Assembly (NCBI GenBank): GCA_000372185.1
Contig: AQUA01000004.1
Location: 39,713-103,712, forward strand
Length of the DNA: 64,000 nucleotides
Direction of reading: 5' to 3'
Origin: an actinobacterium SCGC AAA278-O22
GTDB taxonomy: Bacteria > Actinomycetota > Actinomycetes > Nanopelagicales > Nanopelagicaceae
In this document: positions 54,087 through 63,806 of the stretch, one piece after another
Numbering within the stretch: the stretch's first letter is position 1
How the letters are laid out: the number at the start of each line of letters is the position of its first letter
Translations under genes and position numbers: made by a program
The notes under the pieces: model-generated
The model's database searches: none
Told to the model about the DNA's origin: nothing
Seen by the model: the letters and a program-made list of their open reading frames with translations, nothing else

Positions 54087-54749
54087 ATGAAGACATTTGA
54101 TGCACAATCAGTTGCTCGCGATGCCGCGTTGGCTGAAGCGGAATTTGCAACCCAGGTTGGCGACTTTGTCTCTGTCGATTATGACGATGACAATCGCGTA
54201 GCTACTTATTTATTTGCAGCAGATATCGCTGGCTATCGTGGATGGCGTTGGTGTGTCACCGTTGCAAAGGTTGATGACGAAGCAACGCCAACAGTCTGTG
54301 ATGTCGTTGTACTTCCTGGCCCTGATTCACTCTTAGCGCCAGACCATGTTCCTTATATGGAGCGCATCCTCCCTGAAGATATTCAGCCAGGAGTCATTGT
54401 TCCTAGCGTTCTTGAAGATACTCGTTTAGTTCCTGGTGTGAATGCACTTGTACAAGATGAAGGCCTCGATGCAACCGAAATTTTCGATTTAGGTTTGATG
54501 CGTCCACGCGTACTTTCAATCGAAGGCCGTGATCAAGCAAGTAAGCGTTGGTATACAGGTGATCGTGGACCACATTCTCCACTTGCACAGAGTGCGCCAA
54601 AACCATGTGCTTCATGTGGTTTCTTTATTCCGATTGCTGGTTCACTTCGATCAGCATTTGGTGTCTGCGCCAATGCAATCGCACCTGATGATGCACGCGT
54701 GGTTTCAGTGGACCATGGCTGCGGCGCGCATAGCGAAGCAACTCTGTAA
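54087..54749 (+). CDS. DUF3027 protein
   Basis: A 220-residue protein of the actinobacterial DUF3027 family. GWRWCVTVAKVDDEATPTVCDVVVLPG and PRVLSIEGRDQASKRWYTGDRGP are the conserved core. The C-terminus has Cys pairs in CASCGFFIPIAG and GVCANAI, with a late HGCGAHSE, which may bind a metal. No function is established. It precedes the cold-shock gene, an order often seen in Actinobacteria. Confidence 0.87.
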   Translation: MKTFDAQSVARDAALAEAEFATQVGDFVSVDYDDDNRVATYLFAADIAGYRGWRWCVTVAKVDDEATPTVCDVVVLPGPDSLLAPDHVPYMERILPEDIQPGVIVPSVLEDTRLVPGVNALVQDEGLDATEIFDLGLMRPRVLSIEGRDQASKRWYTGDRGPHSPLAQSAPKPCASCGFFIPIAGSLRSAFGVCANAIAPDDARVVSVDHGCGAHSEATL

Positions 54750-54869
54750 GCCTGTTCACGCTTAAAACCCAGTAGCAAGCCCTGCGCTAAGTGCGATAAA
54801 TTAGCCCCCTGTCCGAATCCCCCGGCTCGCATCACTAAACGAGTACCGCAAATTTAAGGAGTAAGTGCA

Positions 54870-55253
54870 ATGCCTACAGGAAAAGTTAAATGGTTTTCCC
54901 TTGAAAAAGGTTTTGGATTTATTGCATCTGATGAAGGCGAAGATGTTTATCTCGCTTCATCAGCGCTCCCTGAAGGCGTTGCAACAGTAAAGCCAGGTAC
55001 CAAGCTTGAGTTCTCTGTCATTGATTCACGTAAGGGTCCACAAGCAATGTCTGTGCACATCATTGATGCGCCAGTTTCACTTGCTGATAATTCACGTGCT
55101 CACAATGATGATCTCGCAGCGATGATTGAAGACACCATCAAGATTTTAGATCGCGTTGGAAATGGCCTTCGTCAGGGACGCCATCCATCAGGTGCTGAAG
55201 CAGAACGCCTAGGTCGCGTTCTTCGCGGAATCGCTTCTCAGCTCGAGGCTTAA
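54870..55253 (+). CDS. Cold-shock domain protein with C-terminal extension
   Basis: A 127-residue protein. Residues 1-67 are a cold-shock domain: GKVKWFSLEKGFGFIASDEG contains RNP1 (KGFGFI, 13-18). The RNP2 site reads DVYLASSAL where classical proteins have DVFVHFSAI, losing the His and Phe that stack on RNA. A helical tail of ~60 residues follows (DLAAMIEDTIKILDRVGNGLRQ). A 120-base leader precedes the ATG. It probably binds RNA or single-stranded DNA, with altered specificity. The DUF2530 gene is convergent. Confidence 0.88.
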   Translation: MPTGKVKWFSLEKGFGFIASDEGEDVYLASSALPEGVATVKPGTKLEFSVIDSRKGPQAMSVHIIDAPVSLADNSRAHNDDLAAMIEDTIKILDRVGNGLRQGRHPSGAEAERLGRVLRGIASQLEA

Positions 55254-55263
55254 TTAACTTCTT

Positions 55264-55467
55264 TTAAATACCGCTACGGCGTGCGCGCCGTATCGAATAA
55301 CGAATTCCGATCGCGCCTAAGACTGCGCCAACAACGCAGGTCCAAATGATTTTCGACTCTGCTCCGACTGCAATGGCAACGACTCCTGCTGCAAGCCAGC
55401 AGATAGAGCCGAGAGCGATTAGAGTTACAACAGATTTAATATTCGAACCCGAGTGCTGTGCAGACAT
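55264..55467 (-). CDS. DUF2530 small membrane protein
   Basis: The track begins at 55527, but the ATG at 55467 (MSAQHSGSNIKSVV) gives a 67-residue protein with two helices (LIALGSICWLAAGVVAIAV and IWTCVVGAVLGAIGI) and a basic tail, the form of DUF2530. It would then be divergent from the MFS gene by 12 bases rather than overlapping it. DUF2530 is restricted to Actinobacteria and has no known function. Confidence 0.75.
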   Translation of the reverse strand: MSAQHSGSNIKSVVTLIALGSICWLAAGVVAIAVGAESKIIWTCVVGAVLGAIGIRYSIRRARRSGI

Positions 55468-55479
55468 AAGAGAAGAGTA

Positions 55480-56736
55480 ATGCGAATTAAGGTTGATGAG
55501 AACGGAAACTGGCGCTCGTTTCGCCATCGTAATTTCCGTATTCTCTATCCCGCCAACGCACTTTCAAATATCGGCACTTGGGCCCAGCGCGTTGCGCAAG
55601 ATTGGCTAGTTCTTGAACTCACTCACAATAACGGTACCTATCTAGGGCTTGTCACTGCAATTCAATTTGCACCAGTTCTCTTCTTTAGTCTGCAAGGTGG
55701 TGCGATGGCAGATCGCATTGATAAGCGAAAGTTACTTATCTGGACAAATGTCATTGCTGCACTTGCTTGCTACGCACTGGGAATTCTGGTGGTGACGCAC
55801 GTAATTCAGTTATGGCATGTCTTTGTATGTGCTGCAGTTCTGGGTATTTCATCGGCGCTCGATGCACCAATTCGCCAGAGCTTCACCGCTGAAATCGTGG
55901 GGCACTCAGATGTTGCTAATGCAGTCAGCCTCAACTCAGCCAATTTCAATGCAGGACGCTTAGTAGGACCTGCGCTCTCTGGATTCTTGATTGCCCGTTT
56001 TAATACTGGACCTTCATTTCTGATTAATGCAACTACTTACCTCTTTGTCATTTTTTCATTGCTCTTTATGCGCCCCGCTGATTTTTTCATTCAGAAGAAG
56101 GAAGAGACGCTTGGCACTATCCGCGAAGGTCTGCGTTATGCGCGCGCTCGTCCTGATCTCTACGTCGTAATGGCGCTGGTCTTCTTTGCTGCCACATTTG
56201 GACTTAACTTTCAGATATTCAATGCGCTCATGGCGACAAAAGAATTTGGTAAGGGACCTGCTTCATACGGTTTGCTAGGAACATTTATCGCAGTGGGTTC
56301 ATTGTCCGGAGCCCTGCTGAGCGCACGCCTTGAACGTTTTAGAAATGCCAAGTTAGTTATTCGTTTGGGCGTTTGGTTCTCTATCGTTGTTATTGTCTTA
56401 TCGGTGATGCCGACCTATACCTGGTACTCGTTCTGGCTACCTATCTGTGGAATTTCAGCCCTGACTATGTTGATTAGCGCCAATTCGTATGTGCAGGTCA
56501 ATAGCGATCCGGCCGTTCGCGGTCGCGTGATGGGAATCTATCTTCTGGTATTTATGGGTGGAACTCCTCTGGGTTCTATGTTGATTGGTTACCTCACCGA
56601 AGCAGTGGGTACACGCGAAACGATTGCTATCTGTGGTGGATTCTCGTTAGTGATGTGTGTTCTGATCTGGATCTTCTTCAGCAATAAAATTGAACGCCCT
56701 GATGATGTGCGAGTTTCTAGCGTCCTAAAAGAATAA
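55480..56736 (+). CDS. MFS transporter (MFS_3 / enterobactin-exporter-like)
   Basis: A protein of ~418 residues with twelve predicted helices. FRHRNFRILYPANALSNIGTWAQRVAQDWLVL is the signature opening of the MFS_3 group, and GAMADRIDKRKLLIWTN the loop between helices 2 and 3. The track start is 9 codons upstream; the ATG at 55480 with an AGAGAAG site is preferred. It likely exports a small molecule or drug. Confidence 0.87.
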   Translation: MRIKVDENGNWRSFRHRNFRILYPANALSNIGTWAQRVAQDWLVLELTHNNGTYLGLVTAIQFAPVLFFSLQGGAMADRIDKRKLLIWTNVIAALACYALGILVVTHVIQLWHVFVCAAVLGISSALDAPIRQSFTAEIVGHSDVANAVSLNSANFNAGRLVGPALSGFLIARFNTGPSFLINATTYLFVIFSLLFMRPADFFIQKKEETLGTIREGLRYARARPDLYVVMALVFFAATFGLNFQIFNALMATKEFGKGPASYGLLGTFIAVGSLSGALLSARLERFRNAKLVIRLGVWFSIVVIVLSVMPTYTWYSFWLPICGISALTMLISANSYVQVNSDPAVRGRVMGIYLLVFMGGTPLGSMLIGYLTEAVGTRETIAICGGFSLVMCVLIWIFFSNKIERPDDVRVSSVLKE

Positions 56737-56794
56737 TTAAGACCAGTCCCACAAGGGTGAGGGCGGTAATTAAGCGACGGCTCTTAAAGTTCAT
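56717..56794 (-). CDS. 25-residue single-helix membrane protein
   Basis: Too short for the track. Reading the minus strand from an ATG that overlaps the stop of the MFS gene next to it gives MNFKSRRLITALTLVGLVLIILLGR, a basic start and one hydrophobic helix. An AGAAG site sits just upstream. Its 3' end overlaps the convergent MFS_3 gene by 20 bases. Function unknown; may be coupled to the transporter. Confidence 0.5.
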   Translation of the reverse strand: MNFKSRRLITALTLVGLVLIILLGR

Positions 56795-57958
56795 TATCTT
56801 CTAAGACCTTCTGTGAAACCTTTGACGGAGTCAATTTTACGATCAGATAGGCAATCATCATCAGCACCGGAACCATCAAGTATCCACGAGAGATTCCAAA
56901 GAGATCGCCTAATACTCCGAGCAAGAATGGTGAACCACCAATTGCAATACCGGCTGCCATTGAGCTGCGCCCGATGGCAAGGTCTGGTCGATTATCGCTA
57001 AAGCCAATCATGCGCAGTGATGCAAGTGCGAATTGATTAGAGATTCCAAGACCAGCAATCAGAACACCAAGGAAACTCAATTGCAAATTATGCGAGAACC
57101 AAACAATGGTAAATCCAACTGCTTGCAGACCGATGAAGATTGAAAGTTGTGTATCTAGGTGCCAGTGCTTCAGGATGCGACCGCCATACCAACGACCGAG
57201 CGCCATACCGGTTCCAAGAGCTGCAACAGTCAGAGTTGATATCGCAGGTGTTGCGCCGGTGCGATTGATAATCAGCGCTGCTGCCCAGAAGGAGATCGCG
57301 AATTCACTAGCGATACATGCGACATAGCCAACCCAGGAAATCCAAAATTCTCGAGACAGTGTTCCGGTTTGTGATCCATCTTCGTGGGGAACATGTATTT
57401 CAGTGCTTTTGTCACGCATCACAAAGAAGAGAAAAGCAGCAAGGGGAAGTGCAGTTAGCATTCCAAGGCGCCAAAGATCGCGGTAATTATTAGCGATTGT
57501 TCCAACAATCAATGTTCCTGACACATATCCGCATGATGCAATCGCATTTGCTTGTGTCAGCGCCATCGGTGATAACTCGTGATAGTGAGTTGTGATTGCA
57601 GTGATTGCATTGTTAATGGTGATGGATACTCCAAAGCCAGCAAGCAGCGCCGCAGGAATAGAGAAGAAAACCGAAGGAGATGCAACGAATGCAATTAATC
57701 CAATAGAGAAGAATCCCAACCCAATCCATGCAGTTACTGGTCGGCCAAAGCGATGGGCTAAATGAGGATTAGCAAGACCGGCCAAGATGGACGCTAGACC
57801 CATTGCAGTTCCGTGAAGTCCTGCAACGGTGAGCGATGTGCCTTGATCTGCTCGCAGAAGTGGTTGTGTGGGTCCAAAACTGCCGAGAAAGATATTGACG
57901 CAGACTGTTTGTAGAGCGACGGTCCAGAAATACCTGTCGCGCTTGATTTTATGTGTCA

Positions 57959-57959
<1 letters not shown>
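56784..57959 (-). CDS. MFS transporter (CynX/sugar-like)
   Basis: A 391-residue permease with about twelve helices. GLANPHLAHRFGRPVTAW is the 2-3 loop motif and GMALGRWYGGRIL the matching motif of the second half. A short gap after helix six (RDKSTEIHVPHEDGSQTG) separates the two six-helix halves. The substrate is not visible. It follows serC with a 1-base overlap, so both are in one transcript. Confidence 0.85.
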
Positions 57960-59092
<1,133 letters not shown>

Positions 59093-59782
59093 CTACGGGT
59101 AGTACCTATGTACTTCCCAATCGGAATTGATGTTAGCCCGCTCATAGCGGAGGCGATCATGCAGGCGTGAGTAACGTCCTTGCCAGAATTCAATGTTGAC
59201 CGGCGTCACACGGTATCCGCCCCACTGTGGTGGACATGGAACTGTTGTTCCTTCAGGCCACTTTGCCTTTGCACCTTCGAAACGTTGTTCCAGTTCTTCG
59301 CGGGATGCAAGTGGCGCAGATTGCGCAGATGCCCAGGCACCAATTTGTGAAGACCAAGGACGCGTTGCAAAGTAATCTTCAGATTCTTCACGAGAAATCT
59401 TTTCTGCATATCCACTTATCGAAACTTGTCGCTCCATTGCATACCAAGGAAAGAGCAGAGTGACTTGCGAATTTAATTCAATCGCTTGCCCTTTGCGCGA
59501 ACCGTAGTTAGTAAAGAAGGTGAAGCCACCCTGCGATACATCTTTCAATAAAACTGTGCGCGTTGTGATTGCTTCAGCGCCACTGCTATCGGTGCCAAGA
59601 GTTGATAAGACCATTGCATTTGCTTCGACGATATATGAATTGGCGGCAGCCTCTGCTAGCCATGCATTAAAGGCCGCGAAAGGATCGCTGGGTAACGATT
59701 CAAGACCAACCTCGCCATAGGAGCGACGCATCGCTCGAATCGCATCTCGTTCCAATTCGCCCATAGATGTATCGAACCTCAC
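59093..59782 (-). CDS. pdxH: Pyridoxamine 5'-phosphate oxidase
   Basis: Makes pyridoxal phosphate with FMN and oxygen. TRTVLLKDVSQGGFTFFTNYGSRKGQAIE is the FMN-binding core, YFATRPWSSQIGAWAS the substrate and dimer motif, and WQGRYSRLHDRLRY the C-terminal PNPOx signature. At 229 residues the length is normal. It precedes the PLP enzyme gene serC and is divergent from citrate synthase. Confidence 0.94.
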   Translation of the reverse strand: MRFDTSMGELERDAIRAMRRSYGEVGLESLPSDPFAAFNAWLAEAAANSYIVEANAMVLSTLGTDSSGAEAITTRTVLLKDVSQGGFTFFTNYGSRKGQAIELNSQVTLLFPWYAMERQVSISGYAEKISREESEDYFATRPWSSQIGAWASAQSAPLASREELEQRFEGAKAKWPEGTTVPCPPQWGGYRVTPVNIEFWQGRYSRLHDRLRYERANINSDWEVHRYYP

Positions 59783-59826
59783 TTTCGTTACGAGTGCATC
59801 CCCGCCTCATCTGGTGGTCAGCACCC

Positions 59827-59853
59827 CTGCGGGAGGTGCAGAATTACCCGCAG
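59827..59853. promoter_or_regulatory. Inverted repeat upstream of citrate synthase
   Basis: CTGCGGG, 13 bases, then CCCGCAG is an exact 7-bp inverted repeat 31 bases before the gltA start, between divergent pdxH and gltA. It may be an operator or a leader hairpin. Confidence 0.35.
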
Positions 59854-59883
59854 GATTAAAGAGTATTTCTAGAGGAGCTCACC

Positions 59884-60999
59884 GTGTCAGATGATTTCAA
59901 GCCAGGTCTTGAAGGCGTAATTGCATTCGAATCAGAGATTGCAGAGCCAGATAAAGAAGGTAGCGCGCTGCGTTACCGCGGTGTTGATATCGAAGATCTC
60001 GTAGGTCGCGTCTCATTTGGAAATGTATGGGGACTTCTTGTTGATGATGAATTTAATCCAGGACTTCCTAATGCCGAGCCATTTCCGCTTCCAGTTCACT
60101 CAGGCGATGTGCGCGTAGATATTCAATCTGCAATCGCCATGCTTGCACCAGCGTGGGGCTTCAAACCACTTCTTGATATTTCAGATGAAGAAGCGCGTAG
60201 CAACCTTGCACGTACTTCAGTCATGGTTCTCTCTTACCTTGCACAAGCTGCTCGCGGACTTTTCAATCCAATGATTCCTGAATCTCAAGTTGATAAGGCG
60301 CATACAGTTGTTGAACGCATGATGATTCGTTGGCGCGGAGAACCAGATCCACTTCACGTCCGTGCAATCGATGCTTACTTTGTATCTGCTGCAGAACATG
60401 GAATGAATGCATCAACATTTACCGGTCGAGTTATTGCATCTACTGGCGCCGATGTGTGTGCTGCACTTTCAGGTGCAATTGGTGCGATGTCAGGTCCACT
60501 TCATGGTGGAGCACCATCGCGTGTATTGCACATGATTGAAGAAGTTGAGAAGACTGGTAATGCTGAGGCGTATGTCAAGGGACTTCTTGATCGTAAAGAA
60601 CGCCTCATGGGATTTGGTCACCGTGTCTATCGCGCAGAAGATCCACGTGCTCGCACATTGCGTCGTACAGCTAAGGAACTCAACGCACCACGGTATGCAG
60701 TTGCCGAAGCGCTCGAGAAGGCAGCGCTCAAAGAACTTCGCGAACGCCAACCAGATCGCGTTCTTGAAACAAACGTTGAATTTTGGGCGGCAATAATTTT
60801 GGACTTCGCAGAAGTTCCTGCACCACTCTTTACCTCAATGTTCACGGCTGCACGTACTGCCGGATGGTCAGCACACATCCTCGAGCAGAAGCGCACAGGC
60901 CGCTTGATTCGCCCATCCGCACGCTACGTCGGAAAGGCTTCTCGTAAGCCTGAAGATGTAAAGGGCTGGGATGCGACAGTGGAGCAGTTACACAAGTAA
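59884..60999 (+). CDS. gltA: Citrate synthase (citA/gltA2 type)
   Basis: Condenses oxaloacetate and acetyl-CoA. GIEDLVGR-like (here VDIEDLVGRVSFGNVWGLL), AAEHGMNASTFTGRVIASTGAD, GPLHGGAPSRVL and LMGFGHRVYRAEDPRA hold the catalytic His residues and substrate site, and LDFAEVPAPLFTSMFTAAR the catalytic Asp region. At 371 residues it is the short citA type found in Actinobacteria beside a longer GltA. It starts with GTG after a GAGGAG site. A photolyase gene follows. Confidence 0.92.
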   Translation: MSDDFKPGLEGVIAFESEIAEPDKEGSALRYRGVDIEDLVGRVSFGNVWGLLVDDEFNPGLPNAEPFPLPVHSGDVRVDIQSAIAMLAPAWGFKPLLDISDEEARSNLARTSVMVLSYLAQAARGLFNPMIPESQVDKAHTVVERMMIRWRGEPDPLHVRAIDAYFVSAAEHGMNASTFTGRVIASTGADVCAALSGAIGAMSGPLHGGAPSRVLHMIEEVEKTGNAEAYVKGLLDRKERLMGFGHRVYRAEDPRARTLRRTAKELNAPRYAVAEALEKAALKELRERQPDRVLETNVEFWAAIILDFAEVPAPLFTSMFTAARTAGWSAHILEQKRTGRLIRPSARYVGKASRKPEDVKGWDATVEQLHK

Positions 61000-61031
61000 C
61001 AGATTTGTTGGTTACAAAGTAGTCTCGCTCC

Positions 61032-62399
61032 ATGCGCAATATCGTCTGGTTCCGCCGAGATTTACGTATCGGTGATCATCCAGCCCTTGTTGCTGCGATG
61101 GAAAACTCTGACGAGATAGTTCCTGTCTTTATTCTTGATAAGCAACAGATCTCTGAAGCAGGCAGCAAGCTACTTGCCTACATGAGTAATTCACTGCGCG
61201 CACTCGATGAATCTTTAGGCAATCGCCTTCACATTATCGAAGGCGATCAAGTAGAAGTTCTTAAAGAACTTATTGCTCTCTACGATGTTAAAGAAGTTCA
61301 TATCTCTACTGAATACGAACGTTATGGCGCTGAACGCGATGCACGAGTTGAAGCTGCAGGAATTCCGCTCGTTTGCACAGGTTCGCCATATGCAGTAGCC
61401 CCTGGCCGAGTTGTGAAGCCAAGTGATGGAACTCCATACAAGGTTTACACACCTTTCTATAAAGGCTGGTGTGCACATGGTTGGCGTGCTCCTGCAAAGA
61501 CTCCGCAGGAAATTAAAGCGCCAACTCCGCCGGATAAGTACCGCGCCTTTCCAGATTTTCCCGTGCCAACAGGTGCCACAATCATTGAAGCCGGAGAAGC
61601 GGCAGCTCTTAAGCGTTTTAAAGAATTTACTAAGAACGGCCTCGATAGTTATGACGAGAACCGTAACTTTGCAGGTATTGATGGCACGTCAAAGATGAGT
61701 AGTTATCTCAAGTTTGGTGAGATCCATCCGCGTACACTGCTCGCAAATTTAGGTGAGAGCAAAGCTCACGATACTTTCCGTAAGGAGATTGCCTGGCGTG
61801 AGTTCTATGCTGATGTGCTCTTTCATAATCCCAATACCGATACTGAGTATTACGCTCCGAAATTTAAAGAGATGCGCTATGACAAGCCGGGTGCACAATT
61901 TACAGCGTGGTGTGAAGGAAAGACCGGATACCCATTTGTTGACGCCGCTATGCGCCAATTAGTTGTTGAAGGATGGATGCATAATCGCACCCGCATGGTT
62001 GTTGCCTCATTTTTAGTGAAAGATTTACACCTCGAATGGCAGTTAGGTGAGCGATTCTTTGCTCAGCACCTTGTTGATTATGACCCAGCATCCAATGCTC
62101 ATGGATGGCAGTGGACTGCCGGAACTGGCACAGATGCTTCACCGTATTACCGAGTCTTTAATCCCATTGAACAAGGTCGACGCTTTGATGAAAACGGTGA
62201 TTACATCCGCAAGTATGTTCCAGAACTTGCCCACCTTAGCGCTGCAGAAATTCATGAACCTTGGTTATTTCTTGATGGATATTCACATGGATACCCAGAA
62301 CGCATCGTTGATCACGCAGTCGAACGCATCGAATCACTCGAGCGTTTGAAAGAGATTAAGGCCGAGAAGCCTGAACAACCCCCACGCCGCTCCTCTTAG
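61032..62399 (+). CDS. phr: DNA photolyase / cryptochrome
   Basis: A 455-residue flavoprotein that uses light to split pyrimidine dimers. IVWFRRDLRIGDHPAL opens the N-terminal antenna domain. The FAD domain has FRKEIAWREFYADVL, YPFVDAAMRQLVVEGWMHNRTRMVVASFLVKDL and the class I signature DYDPASNAHGWQWTAGTGTDASPYYRVFNP, with Trp residues for electron transfer. Light repair suits a surface-water bacterium. The end overlaps the convergent GGDEF gene by 44 bases. Confidence 0.93.
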   Translation: MRNIVWFRRDLRIGDHPALVAAMENSDEIVPVFILDKQQISEAGSKLLAYMSNSLRALDESLGNRLHIIEGDQVEVLKELIALYDVKEVHISTEYERYGAERDARVEAAGIPLVCTGSPYAVAPGRVVKPSDGTPYKVYTPFYKGWCAHGWRAPAKTPQEIKAPTPPDKYRAFPDFPVPTGATIIEAGEAAALKRFKEFTKNGLDSYDENRNFAGIDGTSKMSSYLKFGEIHPRTLLANLGESKAHDTFRKEIAWREFYADVLFHNPNTDTEYYAPKFKEMRYDKPGAQFTAWCEGKTGYPFVDAAMRQLVVEGWMHNRTRMVVASFLVKDLHLEWQLGERFFAQHLVDYDPASNAHGWQWTAGTGTDASPYYRVFNPIEQGRRFDENGDYIRKYVPELAHLSAAEIHEPWLFLDGYSHGYPERIVDHAVERIESLERLKEIKAEKPEQPPRRSS

Positions 62400-63729
62400 C
62401 TTCATACATCGCAGCATCTGCCCGTTCCAGTAATTCTCCTGCGCCATCGTTATGTACGTGGCCGATACTGACGCCAATTTTGATGGAGAGGCCATCGATA
62501 AGAAATGGATAGCTACAGGTGGCTTGTAACGCATAAGCAGCCTCCAGCGTTTCTTCATAATTTCCATTAATCAGCACACCGAATTCGTCACCACCGAGGC
62601 GTGCAAGAACGGAACCGGTGGGAAGTGAACGAGTAAAACGCTGCGCTACTTGCTGCAGAACCACATTGCCAATCTCGTGGCCGTAATTGTCATTCACCGG
62701 TTTAAATTCATCGAGATCTAGAAGTAGAAGCGCACCTTCAGTCTTTGAAAACGAGGCAAGTTCTGCAATCAGTCGCCTTCGATTGGGAAGACCTGTAATG
62801 TCATCAGTGCGGGCTAAAACTTTTTCTTCACCAAGATTCTTAGCCTGCCTGATGACGATAGACATACGGAAGAAGGCCATAAAGAGTGTGGCAACAGCTG
62901 GAGCCACTATATAGAGCGGAAAGATTCCAGGACGAAGCGCGATAAGAGCCAACAGTGTGGGGCTAATAAAAATCGAGAGCGCAAGAAAGGCCGGATGAAT
63001 TCCAACGTCGTATTCACTCTTGCTCTGAGGCAGCCAGAAAGATGAAGCGATGAGAACAATTCCAATTAACCACCCATCATCTGTGAGCTGACCAAATCGG
63101 TAACTTCCATTGACTGCAAGCCATAAATAGAGCAAATCTGATGCCGAAAAGAGTGCGATACCGAGAAAGAGGATTGTCGCCCGTATCTGAAGTCGGTGAG
63201 TAACGAGTGCGATGGAGGCGATTATCAAAAGCAGTAAGTCACAGATGGGAAAGAGCAATGAAAAGAATTGGTCTTGCACATTGATGAGCGATTGTGGAAA
63301 TACTCGAGTGAGAAAGAGTGCAGTAGCAATAGATGAAATTCCAAGACCGAAAATAGCTGAATCGAGAATCTCGAGTGGATTGAGCTTGCGTCCGCGCACC
63401 AGTGATCGTGGAATAGCAATCAATGCAAGGGGATAGAAGAGTGTGTAACTCACCTGGGCGAGTAATTGTGAGCTTTCAGGAAGCGAATAGAAATCGCTAT
63501 AGCTATTGATGATAGATCCGAATCCCCAGAACGTGATTGCCAATGAGGCAGTCGCAAGTGCAACAGGATCATTACTCAGCGGAGATTGGGCAATTGCTGC
63601 GATAGCAAAGATCCAGATAGCGTTGTAAAGAATGAGATCGAGAAGAATTGAGCGATCGGGAAAGAGCGCCTTCAGTGCGATATGAGAAAGCAGCAGCGAC
63701 AGTGGCAGCCAACGAAGAACCCGATACAC
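62356..63729 (-). CDS. Membrane-bound diguanylate cyclase (GGDEF)
   Basis: A 457-residue protein. Residues 1-~295 have about eight to ten hydrophobic helices (a seven-or-more-helix sensor of unassigned type); residues ~300-457 are a GGDEF domain. ARTDDITGLPNRRRL opens it, and VLARLGGDEFGVLI at about 375-388 holds an intact active site, so it should make cyclic di-GMP from GTP. No EAL partner is seen in the window. Its 3' end overlaps the photolyase gene. Confidence 0.88.
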   Translation of the reverse strand: MYRVLRWLPLSLLLSHIALKALFPDRSILLDLILYNAIWIFAIAAIAQSPLSNDPVALATASLAITFWGFGSIINSYSDFYSLPESSQLLAQVSYTLFYPLALIAIPRSLVRGRKLNPLEILDSAIFGLGISSIATALFLTRVFPQSLINVQDQFFSLLFPICDLLLLIIASIALVTHRLQIRATILFLGIALFSASDLLYLWLAVNGSYRFGQLTDDGWLIGIVLIASSFWLPQSKSEYDVGIHPAFLALSIFISPTLLALIALRPGIFPLYIVAPAVATLFMAFFRMSIVIRQAKNLGEEKVLARTDDITGLPNRRRLIAELASFSKTEGALLLLDLDEFKPVNDNYGHEIGNVVLQQVAQRFTRSLPTGSVLARLGGDEFGVLINGNYEETLEAAYALQATCSYPFLIDGLSIKIGVSIGHVHNDGAGELLERADAAMYEAKRSGVGVVQASRP

Positions 63730-63745
63730 CTAGTGAATTAAATAA

Positions 63746-63780
63746 GTAAGACTTCCACCTATAAATAGGGGAAGCCTTAC
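63746..63780 (-). terminator. Hairpin terminator between the right-edge gene and the GGDEF gene
   Basis: On the minus strand GTAAGGCTTCC pairs with GGAAGTCTTAC (one G-U), enclosing CCTAT/ATAGG, and is followed by TTATTTAATT. It lies 27 bases after the stop of the partial gene at 63807, so it should end that transcript. Confidence 0.75.
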
Positions 63781-63806
63781 TTTCGGGGCTGGGTAAAGTT
63801 TTTTAG

